From: Azorinus chamasolen
Lineage: Eukaryota > Mollusca > Bivalvia > Cardiida > Solecurtidae
Direction of reading: 5' to 3'
Assembly (NCBI GenBank): GCA_963576725.1
Contig: OY755236.1
Coordinates: 71,952,379 to 72,016,378 of the forward strand
Length of the DNA: 64,000 bases
The position numbers were made by a program, and so were the translations under genes. Positions 22,563 through 32,754 of the stretch are shown piece after piece. The notes beneath the pieces were generated by a model. It was not told the DNA's origin. It did not search any database and worked only from the letters and a program-made list of their open reading frames with translations. Position 1 is the first letter of the stretch; the number at the start of each line of letters is the position of its first letter.

Positions 22563-22967
22563 ACCAGATGGATATTCAAATAAGAATTAATGATTGTATA
22601 AGCATTAATAAAATTTTTATTATCATAGAATTATGAACAAGAGAAGAAATTATGAACATGAGAAGTGTTTATCGTATCAGATCTAATCATCCCTTTATTT
22701 CATAAATACACCTTTCATAATTTTCTCACCTGAGAAATTAGTCATGAAAGCTATTGTAGTATAAGAACATTGGTTCAATTACAGTTTAAAATTCTTTGAA
22801 TTAAGGAGCACTTCACAAGGATCATTTCTATGAGCTCAGGTGTTTTAGTGAAGAATGACAACAGATGACTGACGACTACAGAACATCTATATTACAATAG
22901 CTTACCTGAGCATATTGTGCTAAGATGAGCAAAAAATGAAGGAAAACTATAACTGACTCAAATTTAG

Positions 22968-23199
22968 CCTATTACTCCATAAATACACCTTTTCACGCCT
23001 TTGCAAACAAGAGTAGACCCAGCTCAGATGACTTGTGTAGGAGTCGTTTGATCAGAATCTGCCTTTTTTTTTTTTTTTAAATAAAATGGATATGATATTA
23101 CAGTCTCTATTGTGGGCAAACATTCTTATGTCAATGCACTATTATAAAAAGTACTCCAGGTTATGTCTTACATAAAATATTCACTGAGTAAAGGGTTAA
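22968..23199 (-). mobile_element. MITE-D
   Basis: It runs from TATTACTCCATAAATACACC to GAGTAAAGGGTTAA, with a hairpin remnant GATGACTTGTGTAGGAGTCG. Confidence 0.6.
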
Positions 23200-23322
23200 C
23201 TTCAAACTAATATACTTCATGGCAAACCTTTTGTACAGGAAAAAGGGAAACATTCAGGATCAATCAAATATATCCATAAATCCAGACTATGGTGTTTGTA
23301 AAAATATTCAGTTGAACTATAC

Positions 23323-23424
23323 CTGTTTCACTTTAAGCTCCCTATTTTTCTTCCTTCTTGCAATCATCTGACTGGGCTGAAAGCATCGACTCGGACCTTC
23401 TTCAAGGTACTTCACTTGGTTTGG
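23323..23424 (-). CDS. Exon 2 of unrecognised minus-strand gene
   Basis: Read on the minus strand, acceptor TTTTTTCTTTCAG is followed by 102 nt and donor GTATAG. The phase is 0 at both ends and only this frame is open. The 34 residues include YLEEGPSRCFQPSQMIARR and KKNRELKVKQ, a strongly basic, probably helical segment that runs into VEYLRKAV of exon 3. Exon 1 also ends in phase 0, so exons 1 to 3 join in frame. No family was recognised. The basic stretch could be a nuclear-localisation or membrane-binding segment, which is inference. Confidence 0.8.
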
Positions 23425-23436
23425 CTGAAAGAAAAA

Positions 23437-23660
23437 ACAAGATGTGTTTGTGAAACACTATGCCCCCAATATGACCTTTCACCTTGATGTATGACCTTGA
23501 CCTTAATAAGTCACCCCTAAAAATGTTGGCCTCCATAATTGCACATGCATGCCAACTTTGAAGTATGTATGTGCAATGGCAACAAAATTATCGCCAATGT
23601 TAAAGTTGGGGACAAACCAAACAGCCAACCAACCAACAGAAAGACAAAGTAAAAACATAC
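23437..23660 (+). mobile_element. HINE, GGGGGCATAA type, 3'-truncated
   Basis: It begins AACAAGATGTGTTTGTGAAA with one core (CATGCATGCCAACTTTGAAG) and stops in ACCAACCAACAGAAAGACAA, before any 3' hairpin. It lies about 12 bp upstream of the exon 2 acceptor, so its edge is close to splice signals. Confidence 0.6.
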
Positions 23661-23836
23661 TGTTTTTGCTCTGAATATGATTAATTCTGTTGATAATAAA
23701 GCTTCTCATAAAGTTTTGTTGATATCCTGTCAATCAGTTGCAGAGAACTATTGCAGACAAGATCAAAATAATAAAAGTACTGTTAGAAGGTGATTATGCC
23801 TACTGTTCAATGTTTTAAATGACCCGTTTCTTCTAT

Positions 23837-24016
23837 TTAACCCATTACCTCATAGGCTATTTTTAGATCCAACCTCTTTGAATAAATCTACCGAAAAGGA
23901 GCAAACTTTTAGAATTTTGTTCTCCTAAAGGAGCAAATGCTTTATTTATCACAATGGTTTCACAAAGTGACTATTACAGAGTCGTCAAAAGTCGGTCAAT
24001 ATGAGGAAATTGGTTA
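23837..24016 (+). mobile_element. MITE-B, left hairpin arm deleted
   Basis: TTAACCCATTACCTCATAGG opens it and GAGGAAATTGGTTAA closes it. GTTCTCCTAAAGGAGCAAAT is the surviving apex. Confidence 0.8.
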
Positions 24017-24660
24017 ACCCGTACAACCCTGAATTTTCCAATTGACTATTCCAAAAGAACGGACAATGCTGAAACAGCCAATTTTAAATAATTCGAGGGT
24101 CATAACTCCAAAGCACCTGGTGTGATCTTGCTGGTTATTAAACTTGACCAAGACATTATGGCCAATACCATTTTTATGAAGTTTGTTGAGATTGGATGAG
24201 GACGTTTTGATTTAGAGAGCAGACAAAGCTAAAAAAAGACCAGTTTTCAACAATTCAAGGGCCGTAATTCTGAAGTACCTGTTCCAATATTGCTACTTAT
24301 TCAAATTAAATATTATAACCAGAAACATTTTCATAAGGTTCGGTGATGATTAGATGAGGACTTAGAGAGTGGACAAGGCTAAAAAGGCGAATTTCGTATT
24401 ATTAAAGGGCCATAATTCTAAACTGCCTAGTTCAATCTTGCTGGTTATTGTACCTGGCCTAGATATTATAGCCAAAAACATTTTTATAAGGTTTGGTGAA
24501 GATTGGTTGAAAGGTTTTGACTAAGAGAGCGGACAAGGCTAAAAAACAAAATTACTATTCCAAAATTCAAACAGGTCAAGCTTATGGTGAGTATTTAAGG
24601 ATTTTTCTAAAGAAATGTGTAAAATGATAAACAGTTCAGACCCTGATGAGAGGGCTTCTT
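24013..24660 (+). mobile_element. MITE-E2 split by a HINE, 3'-truncated
   Basis: It opens on the closing TTAA of MITE-B with CCCGTACAACCCTGAATTTT. It is interrupted at about 24056 and resumes ATTCAAACAGGTCAAGCTTA. It stops inside the hairpin at GAGAGGGCTTC. Confidence 0.65.
24057..24553 (+). mobile_element. HINE copy inside MITE-E2
   Basis: About 400 bp is nearly identical to 17468-17880. The insert is flanked by a 12-bp direct repeat, ACTATTCCAAAA, at 24045-24056 and 24554-24565. No ACGG tract or 3' hairpin is present, so the copy is truncated or was copied without them. Confidence 0.65.
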
Positions 24661-25216
24661 TTTCGTAACAATACTGATATCCAGTACTATGCGTGACCCT
24701 TTTATCAATTATTTCACCACAGATCTTGTATTTCAGCTGACAGAACATTCTAACAATTGGAAATCATGTCTTATATTTTACACTGATACAATTAACAGCT
24801 TCAATACATTGTGCTTAATTTTTTTTTCGAAAGATCTTTGTGTTCCAAAATATCAACACCAAACTAACGAGCTAACAGTAACAAATCAGTAATGTAAGCT
24901 TTGACATTAAAACTCAACAAATCATCCTTTAGGATGTGCATCTTTGCATTCATATCAACTGACTTATTGTCAGAACCCAAGTAACTGCTGATACATGATA
25001 AATATACAGCTTTATAATTCAACTTCATTTAATTTTGATTTGTTAACTTGAGAAATCACTTGTGGGTCTTTCTGCAGTTTCTTTGAGAGGTTAAAATTGC
25101 CAAAGATGTGTCAATTCGATAACTCTATTCAAACACACATGGGCTAAAAAACCACGCATAAATGTCTTTTCAACATTCATTCAACATGAAATGATAATTG
25201 TCTCAAATTTCATCAT
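24661..25216. other. Unassigned intron DNA
   Basis: No gene is recognised. The sequence just after the truncated E2 (CTTCTTTTTCGTAACAATAC) resembles 63546-63570, so it may be an undefined repeat. Confidence 0.35.
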
Positions 25217-25334
25217 TTAACCCTTTCCCTGTTCTATATTTATTCTGAATTTCAATACATCCTGAATATTCATGGACAAAAATATTCAGTAGGTATTCAA
25301 ATCTTGACTAAATATAGAACAGAAGAAGGGTTAA
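25217..25334. mobile_element. Foldback made of two inverted MITE-A left ends
   Basis: TTAA lies at both ends. The left half is the A left end (CCCTTTCCCTGTTCTATATT ... TATTCATGGAC). The right half is the reverse complement of the same end. There is no hairpin module and no A right end. Total length is 118 bp. Confidence 0.75.
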
Positions 25335-25430
25335 ACAACGGTATATCATTCCATTTACATATTTCTGTATTAAAAGGGTTAAAATCATTTGAATAGGTCA
25401 ACATAATCCACCATTTGAGAATGTTTCTTT

Positions 25431-26222
25431 CTAACCCATTCCTGCATATTGACACATTTTGACGCCTCTGTAAAAGTCACTTTGTTAAACCATTGCGATA
25501 AATAGAGCATAAAATTTTGTCCTATGGAATAAATGCTCTATTTATCACAATGGTTTAAAAACTACACAATTCTAAAAATTTCTTTTCTCAAATAGAAGCT
25601 CCTTTTCAGTAGATTTATTAAAAACAAGATGTGTTTGTGAAACACTATGCCCCCATATGACCTTTGACCCTGAAGGATGACCTCGACATGTCACCCCTCA
25701 ATGTGCAGCTTCATGAGATACAAATGCATTACAAATATCAAGTCTGTATCTCTACTGGTTCAAAAGTAATGCCAATGTTAAAGTTGGTGATTTGACCCAT
25801 ATATTTGACCTCTGACCTTGACCTTGACATGTCATCCCTCAAAATGTGCGGCTTTATAAGATACATATGCATGCCAAATATTAAGTCTGTAGCTCTACTG
25901 GTTAAAAAGTTATGGCCAATGTTAAAGTTGGTGATTTGACCTCTGACCTTGAAAGATGACCTTGACCTTGACATGTCATCCCTCAAATGTGTGACTTAAT
26001 GAGATACGTATGCATGCCAAATATCAAGTCTCTATCTGTACTGGCTCCAAAGTTATGACCAATGTTAACCCTTTCACCGCCGCAGTCGCATAAATGCACC
26101 ACGACAAATAGTGTAGTCCCAGATCAGGACAAAAGACAGGGCAAAAACAATATGCCCCCAGATCTGATCTGGGGGGCATAAAAAGGATTGGTCTAAAAAT
26201 AGCCAATGAGGGAATGGGTTTA
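25431..26222 (-). mobile_element. MITE-B split by a HINE
   Basis: The left part is CTAACCCATTCCTGCATATT to TTCAGTAGATTTATT. The right part, AAGGATTGGTCTAAAAATAG to GAGGGAATGGGTTTA, lies after the insert. The two halves together match the B consensus. Confidence 0.75.
25621..26182 (+). mobile_element. HINE, GGGGGCATAA type, nested in MITE-B
   Basis: It has a full 5' end (AACAAGATGTGTTTGTGAAA) and three cores with ATGCCAAATATCAAGTCT or close variants. A MITE scrap at about 26066-26125 (TTAACCCTTTCACCGCCGCA) lies inside it. AAAGACAGGGCAAAAACAAT and the TGCCCCC/GGGGGGCATAA hairpin complete it. Confidence 0.75.
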
Positions 26223-26370
26223 GCTCTTTGCAAGTGCCTCTTTTACTTTTCTTTACAATGTTCTTAGATGTGTCTCAAGCAAAATTTTAATCTGCTAGGA
26301 CATGAGTTGTGAATGTCTCTGCAAAACCCCAACTTGTTGGTACTCATTAGAACAGTCTCTCTGAAGGGAC

Positions 26371-26627
26371 TTAACCCTTTACTCCATCAATATTCATATA
26401 AGAAATTATCACATCATGCATATTAATTAGCTGTTTTATTATAATATCATATGAACACAGGAATATTTAACCAATGCAGAAAGTATAGAATCAGATCTAT
26501 GTTATCAGATTATGTTTTAAGCAAACAGAGCAGAACCTGATCAGACAGCTCCTATTTGAGCTGTCTGATCTAGGTCTACTCTGTTTGCAAAGATGTAGAA
26601 AAGTGTAGTTATGGAGTAAAGGGTTAA
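26371..26627 (+). mobile_element. MITE-D, near-complete reference copy
   Basis: TTAACCCTTTACTCCATCAA opens it and GGAGTAAAGGGTTAA closes it. The hairpin pairs AGCAAACAGAGCAGAACCTG with its complement. The apex is CTCCTATTTGAG. Confidence 0.85.
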
Positions 26628-26727
26628 TGAGGTTCCATGAAGAGGTTTGACTAAAATATGTTGAACTGATTCTAGAATATTATACCATTTATGTACAGCT
26701 ATATCTGTTTATTGACATCAGATATAA

Positions 26728-26830
26728 CTATTGCTCCTTTATTCCTCCATCAAACCCTTCTTTGTGACCACTCTTTAGAATTGAAGAGTCTTGAAAAGAC
26801 AGCATAGGGGTTGAAGGAGAAATGACCATT
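26728..26830 (+). repeat. G palindromic repeat
   Basis: CTCCTTTATTCCTCCATCAA is mirrored by GGGTTGAAGGAGAAAT across TTTAGAATTGAAGAGTCTTG. It is more diverged than the other G copies. Confidence 0.55.
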
Positions 26831-27009
26831 TCAATATTTGATTATACACCCTTTTCTATTGCTTTGGACACTTTTAAACATATTTATGTAAAGCAGAATC
26901 TGTAGTAGAAAAGGTTGTTTTCTGGCAGTAGGTTGTTTTACTAACTAATTTTACTATATCTTTTATATATATTTTATATAGTAACAGAAGTTACAAAACT
27001 ACAGATAAA

Positions 27010-27178
27010 GTGCATACTCAAATACTAAAATCGTCATTTCTCCACCAAACCCTATGTTGTGACCACACTATAGAATCGTCTCTTCTAAAGAGTGGTCATA
27101 ACAGGGTTTGGTGCACAAATAAAGGAAGTTATCCTTGAAAATGTTTAATTTATCTATCTTATCTGGACCTTTGATAGC
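27010..27178 (+). repeat. G palindromic repeat
   Basis: TCTCCACCAAACCCTATGTT is mirrored by CAGGGTTTGGTGCACAAATA around GAATCGTCTCTTC. The flanks GCATACTCAAATACTAAAAT and TATCTGGACCTTTG recur around the copy at 38008-38175, so the element is larger than the palindrome. Confidence 0.7.
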
Positions 27179-27367
27179 AAGATACATGTACATACACAAA
27201 CACCTTAATAACCCGTTGAATATGGGACATTCATGCACCAGCATTTGCAAACAGCGTAGACCCGGATCAGAGAGCTCCTAGAGGAGCCGGCTGATTCAGG
27301 TCTGCACTGTTTGTTATTCAATATCTTCTAGTAAGTTTAATTCTTTCATACTGAGTGGACTCTGTAA

Positions 27368-27807
27368 TTAACCCTTTACCTCAAATACAGTAAAACCTCT
27401 CTATAACGATCATTACATTACATCAAGTATTTTGTGTTAAAGGCAGGTGGATGCTTAAAGCAAGGTGAAAGTAAAACAGAACGCTCCTATAGGAGCGTTC
27501 TGTTTTACTTTCACCTTGTTTTAAGCAACCACCTGCCCTAAATACCAACTAATTAACACAATTTAGTGGTCATTATAGAGAGGATTTACTGTAAATACCT
27601 TTTTTTGCCTTTGCAAACAGGGTAGACACAAATCAGAGGGTCTGCTCTGTTTGCTCATGAAGTTTTAGTAGATCAGACTCTACAGTTTCTACTAATACCA
27701 ATACCAAACATTCATGTGTATATAATTATGCCATTATAAAAATTCTGCTAATAAATATCCATGATGTCATTATTCTTTACATAAATATTCAATAGGAAAA
27801 GAGTTAA
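27368..27807 (-). mobile_element. MITE-D inserted in MITE-E, itself hit by F
   Basis: TTAA lies on both sides (27368-27371, 27804-27807). D sequence TTAACCCTTTACCTCAAATA is interrupted by F, then continues AATACCTTTTTTTGCCTTTG to GGAAAAGAGTTAA. Most of the hairpin left arm and its apex are missing. Confidence 0.75.
27388..27591 (+). mobile_element. F element nested in MITE-D
   Basis: CAGTAAAACCTCTCTATAAC is matched at the other end by AGAGAGGATTTACTG. TA lies on each side (27386-27387, 27592-27593). Removing F and one TA restores the D consensus. The apex CTCCTATAGGAG is at 27484-27495, with arms of about 50 nt that are almost perfect. Confidence 0.88.
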
Positions 27808-27946
27808 ACATTGATGGGCTATTCGGATCATCTCAATTACAGTTCACAACTCCCAAGTTATGAGTTCACAACTAGACCTAACTTAAGTCAGATTGAAAAG
27901 CCCTAAACCACTCAGAGTCTGCATGGGCTACCACAACTAATACAGC

Positions 27947-28100
27947 AAAAACCCTCTAAATGGGAATTCTAGTATAGAAGAATTTAGATACTTTTAGGCA
28001 GGTGGCTGCTTAATGCAGAGTGAAAATCATGAAAAAAACTCCTAGAGGAGCTTTCTGCGTGTCTTTCACCCTGCATTAAGCTGCAACCTGTCTCCAAGAT
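27947..28100 (+). mobile_element. F2 element, right end lost
   Basis: AAAACCCTCTAAATGGGAAT starts it. Hairpin arms GGTGGCTGCTTAATGCAGAG and CTGCATTAAGCTGCAACCTG flank ACTCCTAGAGGAGCTT. It stops where the following HINE begins. Confidence 0.65.
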
Positions 28101-28102
28101 AA

Positions 28103-28482
28103 ACGCAAATTCTAAGTCCAATTAGGTGACTTTAACCATGGATATACGTACCGGAAAACACCCACGTTACTGTAGCATGTCCAGATAAACATTGTGAAAT
28201 TTAATAAGGATCTACCAAGCAGAACCTGAGTTAGAGATGTTACAGGCAGACCATTTGAGGTTTGTTAAACGCAAATTCTAAGTCATATTATGTGACCTTG
28301 ACCTTGGATATACTTACCTGGACACACCCATGCTACTGTAGCATGTCCAGATAAACATTGTGGTGAAATTTAAGAAGAATCCACCAAACAGAACTTGAGT
28401 TAAAGATGTTACAGACAGACAGATAGACAGACAGACAGCGCCATTACGTAATACGTCCTGTTTTTTATCAAACAGGCGTATC
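28103..28482 (+). mobile_element. HINE with two cores
   Basis: The cores share AAACGCAAATTCTAAGTC, TACTGTAGCATGTCCAGATA and TGAGTTAGAGATGTTACAG-like words. The tail is ACAGACAGACAGATAGACAG, then GTCCTGTTTTTTATC..AACAGGCGTA. It is related to the pair at 6485-7352. Confidence 0.65.
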
Positions 28483-28626
28483 CTAAAAAATATGCCGAAA
28501 TATGGGGAAAATACAGAGAAACCATGAAACTTAGTGGGAGAGTGTTTGTATGCATCATACCATCAGAGCACGGGCAATAATTAAGTCAAATTAAATCAAA
28601 ATCTGTCCATGTATTTGGAAGATAAC

Positions 28627-29128
28627 TAGAAAATTGTGTCTGTAAGACACAGTGATGCCCCTATGTAGGTGCTTGCCTAGCTGCACGTAAAATTTCCAAG
28701 TCATTTGACCTTGACCTTGGGCTTGTGGGCAGCATGGGCTGGGTGTGCAATGAAAGTATGGATGGTGTTTAATGTGTATATGCAATTCCATGGCAATAGC
28801 TACAGTGGTTAGGGAGATATAAGACAATGAAAAAACTGTGACAAAAAACTGCACATCAATGTGACAACCAACTGCACATAAAATTTCCAAGTCATTTGAC
28901 CTCGACCTTGGGCTTGTGGGCAGCATGGGTGGGGTGCCAAATGATAGCACAGATGGTAATTGATGTGTATGTGAAGTTTCATGTGTATAAGTGTAGAAAT
29001 TACTGACTTATAACACTTGAAAAACTGTGACAACCAACTGCACCTAAAAGCGTGACAAACGGACAGACGAACAGACGGACATGTGCAAAACATAATGCCC
29101 CCTGACTATCGTCAACAGGGGCATAAAA
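28627..29128 (+). mobile_element. HINE with cores and ACGG tail, in intron 1
   Basis: 5' hairpin GTGTCTGTAAGACAC is followed by cores with AAAATTTCCAAGTCATTTGA, CCTTGGGCTTGTGGGCAGCA and GAAAAACTGTGACA. The tail is GACAAACGGACAGACGAACA. 3' hairpin TGCCCCCTGAC..GTCAACAGGGGCA closes it. Confidence 0.7.
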
Positions 29129-29370
29129 GGTGGATACAAAATTTCAGACACACTGACAGACGGATTATGGGATACACATGCAAATAGAATAATGCAAAGA
29201 TATACTTCAATAAACCTGTTGGATTGATGAACTGATGGATAAAATGTCTCAAATCTATAGTCAGCCATTCTGATAAACAAAATTGGATGGGGACTAATAG
29301 ATGCAAAATGACAAATAGTAGGGCTATGCAGGACTTTCAATATACAAAGGATTGAAAGCCCATAACATAC

Positions 29371-30126
29371 ATGGTGATCTGATGTGACTTTCCTAGGACC
29401 CTTCTGTGTTAGAATCCGTCTCAACTTTTGTGTATGAATGTCAAACCCTTTTGCCTCAAAGAAGGCAGAAATATCCATGCTTTTTGGCCTCTCTCTTGGT
29501 AATGTGTTTGTTACTTCATTGATTGAGTGTAGACTGCGAGGATGCTTGGTCTTTAAGGGCCCAGGACTGTAGCTGAGTGGCCTCAGCCTGCTTATTTGTC
29601 TAGTACTATCAGCTGAATCAAAGCTTCTTGGACGCTTGAGGACTTTCATGCTAGGGCTATATGAGGAGATGATTGGCTGGGTGTACCTCTTTGAGGGTGT
29701 GGTTGCCAAAGTTGACGGTAAAACATCATTAGACTCGTCATCAATGAATGAAACAGATCCTATTTCACCAGCACTCTCATTTGGAATGTCTGCTTTAGTT
29801 TTACCCCTTTCAGCACATGTATTATCAGTTTGTGCACACTCCATCTTGATAGCATCACATTCCTCTGCTGCTGAATCATCTTTATTTTCACCATCTCCTG
29901 ATGATTTGTTCGCCTTTTCCTTACTTTGATCTACAATTTCTGGAGGCTTGTTTTCATTTGGTGTCTCTGTTTTTTTCTTTGGTTCTCCACAGTAGACCTG
30001 CAAACTCTGCCTATATGCAAGATCCAGCATCTCCTGATCTCTCTTTTTTCTGGACTCAGCACTAGATTCCTCCTCCGCCTCAGCTGGTTCTTCCGGCTTT
30101 CCAGCCACACAGCTTAGACCGCCCAT
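29371..30126 (-). CDS. Exon 1 of unrecognised minus-strand gene
   Basis: It is the only long coding-quality stretch in the window, 252 codons. I chose the ATG at 30126-30124 because its context (GAGACCATGG) is strong and it gives MGGLSC, a plausible N-myristoylation/palmitoylation start; an in-frame ATG 45 nt upstream is weaker. The exon ends at donor GTATGT (29370-29365) in phase 0 after ...SDHH. Residues 12-110 are Glu/Lys-rich and disordered, with possible short helix QEMLDLAYRQSLQVY at 31-45. Residues 140-252 are Ser/Pro/Arg-rich with repeated basophilic kinase-type motifs: RPRSFD (165-170), HPRSLH (195-200) and RPKSMD (213-218). No enzyme domain is visible. It looks like a membrane-tethered, phosphorylated scaffold, which is inference. 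The frame stays open to 29044 but enters intron and a HINE. Confidence 0.85.
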
Positions 30127-30550
30127 GGTCTCTTCCCTAGGCCCTTCCCAAACAGCAACACAAAGCCGCACTTTCCTTCACACTTCCATCAATTAAATCA
30201 CAAACACTTCCATCACTTCATCATCAAATTACACAAAATATCCCTCAAATCCTCCATGAAGGCACAGCAAAGATACACACAATGCAGTTACCCAATTAAT
30301 ATATCGCAATATTTATATACATAACACATTCAAATATAATTTCCTTGTTCATATTGAGCAAATCTGTGCATACAGGTAGTGAATCTACACTTGCTGGTCC
30401 CTAAGTTGTCACATCCTGTTTCACCACTACAATAACTAGTATGGTATTTACAAAGAGGCCCAAACAGGGGTATCTATATTAATATCATCACAATGACAAA
30501 TGAATTATGCTAAAATTAATGTAAGCTTCAAGTGTCAAAATGACGTTTTC
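30127..30550 (-). promoter_or_regulatory. Putative 5' UTR/promoter region of the gene
   Basis: This repeat-free stretch lies immediately upstream of the start codon. No TATA box or initiator can be assigned with confidence. An AG 17 nt before the ATG (TTTGGGAAG) would keep frame with the candidate upstream exon at 49913-49976, so part of this may be intron in another transcript. Confidence 0.35.
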
Positions 30551-30728
30551 TTTGCCTTTTACTCCATCAGTATGTTTTTCTATGCCTTTGCACACAGAGT
30601 AGACCCAGATCAGATGACTCCTGTAGGAGCCTTCTGATCAGGGTCTGCCCTGTTTGCTTTTGGTATAATATAGACATGATTATACAGTTTCTGCCAGTAT
30701 CTACAAAAATAATCATGGAGTAATTAGT
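30551..30728 (-). mobile_element. MITE-D, truncated
   Basis: CTTTTACTCCATCAGTATGT starts it. Hairpin GATGACTCCTGTAGGAGCC and CTGATCAGGGTCTGCCCTG follow. The right end is lost near ATCATGGAGTAATTAG. Confidence 0.65.
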
Positions 30729-30965
30729 GGTGACAAAAAATATTAAAAACTTGATAATCAACTCAATATATCTTCTGTATGACAGCATTGATGCAACAAC
30801 AGATTTTTGTTGTTTTTATTATTCCTCTGAACCGGATGTTTAATATAGTATAGAAAACAGAGACAGGAGGCAGCTAGGAGTGATTTTCACCCTGCATTAA
30901 GCAGCCACCTGCCTAAAAGTACTTAAATTGGTCTCTACCAGAGTTTCGGTTTAGATAAGATGCAT

Positions 30966-31100
30966 ACATTAAAACGTTTTCAAGAATAACTCCTTTATTT
31001 CTCTACCAAACCCTGTTATGACCACTCTTTAGAATCGTCACATAAAGGCAATTCCAATGAGTGGTCAAAACATAGGGTTTCGTGGACAAATGATGATTTA
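30966..31100 (-). repeat. G palindromic repeat
   Basis: CTCCTTTATTTCTCTACCAA is mirrored by ATAGGGTTTCGTGGACAAAT. A short F2 scrap (TCACCCTGCATTAAGCAGCC) lies just upstream at 30885-30950. Confidence 0.65.
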
Positions 31101-31386
31101 AGTATCTGAATATGCACATATATTTGTTGCCTTGCCCTAATAGTGTTTTTTGAAAAGCTTACATGAGAGTCAACTCTTTTTCTGCTAACAAATACCTATA
31201 CAAATAGTTTGGATACAGATGAGGCGTCCAGTTATATTCTGAAGCTCAATAGATCCTGTGAGTATGTTTGTTGAAACAAAAGTGAAAGAAAATGAAAATT
31301 GAAAATTGAAGCAGGCAACAAAGATGAAAGAAAAAGTGTCAGTGAAAGTGTGAAGCGACAAACATTATTTTGCAGACAATTATGGA

Positions 31387-31582
31387 ATTAGCCCTTTAAC
31401 CACCGACTTTCAGAGTGGAATAGCCTAGCATTTCAGTATAGAGTCCACTCAGTATGAAAGGACTAAACTTGCTCCAGGAATGACAAACAGTGCAGACCCT
31501 GATCAGAGGGCTCCTAAGGGAGCCCTCTGATCTGGGTCTACACTGTTTGGAATTGACAAGTGTCCCACATTAAAGGGGTTAA
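31387..31582 (+). mobile_element. MITE-E
   Basis: TTAGCCCTTTAACCACCGAC opens it and CATTAAAGGGGTTAA closes it. Hairpin arms CAGACCCTGATCAGAGGG and CCCTCTGATCTGGGTCTA flank CTCCTAAGGGAG. Confidence 0.75.
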
Positions 31583-32037
31583 CCTTTAGCACTCTAGTTG
31601 TGAATGCATAACAGCCTTTGGAAATAGTTTGGATTCAGATGAGACACCAAAGTAACGTGGTATCTCTCATCAAGATCAAAACTGTTTGTCAATCTAACCA
31701 GGCTTCAGACAATGTCATATCAGACATACATGTATGAAAGAACTGAAACTGACTTTGCTACTTTGAGAATGACAATGGTTTAGAGATCTAAAGGTCACTA
31801 TGACCTTTTGCACTAGCGAGCTGTCACCCCTCTTTACAAGCTAGCAGTAAATTTGCATTAACTTTTGCAAATTGTGCAGATCCAGACATGACTGAGTCAC
31901 TCAGTATCCCATCAAGATTCAGACTACTTGACTCTCTTATCATGATTTTTAAACAGAGACAAAGACACAGAATAGTACAGAATTGTAACAGAGGACAGGA
32001 AGTATTTTGCAGACAACTACTTAGTGTCTGCTATGAG

Positions 32038-32285
32038 TTAATATAATGTACTCCATGAATATTCATGTAGGTAATAATGATTGTATGAAAAAGAGAATCT
32101 GATTTTTATAACTGTGTTACAAATTTAACATGGGAATTATTACCACGGCAGTAAGTAAAGAATCGGATCCATTTCATTTCAAAAGCAAACAGAGCAGACC
32201 TTGATCAGACAGCTCCAGCAGTCTGAAATGGGTTTACTCTTTTTCAAAGGTGTTATATGGTTCGTGTATGAAATGAAAGGGTGAA
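32038..32285 (+). mobile_element. MITE-D, hairpin collapsed
   Basis: TTAATATAATGTACTCCATG opens it. The hairpin region reads CAGACAGCTCCAGCAGTCTG. It abuts the next D at a degraded GTGAACCC. Confidence 0.6.
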
Positions 32286-32492
32286 CCCTTTCCCTCATAT
32301 AAATGCCTTTTCACTCCTTTGCAAACAGAGTAGCCCCAGATCAAAAAGCGCCTGTAGGAGCAATCTGATCAGCGTCTTCTCTGTTTGCTTACTATAATTA
32401 TATGATATAGATATTTTCATTATAAAAATTCAGCTAATACATATTCATGATATCATTATTTCTTTCATGAATATTTAACAAGGAAGTGTTAA
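32282..32492 (-). mobile_element. MITE-D, tail-to-tail with the previous D
   Basis: It starts at the shared (T)GAA, a mutated TTAA, with CCCTTTCCCTCATATAAATG. The hairpin is AAGCGCCTGTAGGAGCAATC. It ends AAGGAAGTGTTAA. Confidence 0.65.
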
Positions 32493-32754
32493 ACACATGT
32501 TCCCCCTCAAACATGTTACATTATATATGGTAGTAACACATTTTGACCTACGTTTCATAGCAAACTCTTACAAATATGCATTTTTTAAGAAGTCTGATTT
32601 CATTTCAAAGAGTATTCCTGTAAGTACCGAATTCTTTTTCCAATGTAACCTTTGGAAAAAAGCTTTCAGGGAGCCTTCTGGTCTGGGTCTACACAGTACT
32701 ACACTGCTTACATTTGTTCCTTTTTGATATGACATTAGGCACAAACAGGTTATA

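Larger units (their letters stand above)
27205..27830 (-). mobile_element. MITE-E split by MITE-D
   Basis: TTAATAACCCGTTGAATATG to GTGGACTCTGTAA (27205-27367) is the left part. The right part, AACATTGATGGGCTATTC, resumes at 27808 after the D insert and soon fades. The hairpin is GAGCTCCTAGAGGAGCCGG. Confidence 0.75.

Noticed and set aside
29044..29370. Open reading frame continuing past exon 1 to give 375 residues
   Set aside because: It crosses a GTATGT donor and ends inside a HINE tail. Composition changes from Ser/Arg/Glu-rich to random aromatic and Cys-rich.
29636..30117. Plus-strand frames opposite exon 1
   Set aside because: They are antisense shadows of the coding exon, rich in Leu/Ser as expected from the complement of Glu/Lys/Ser-rich coding sequence.
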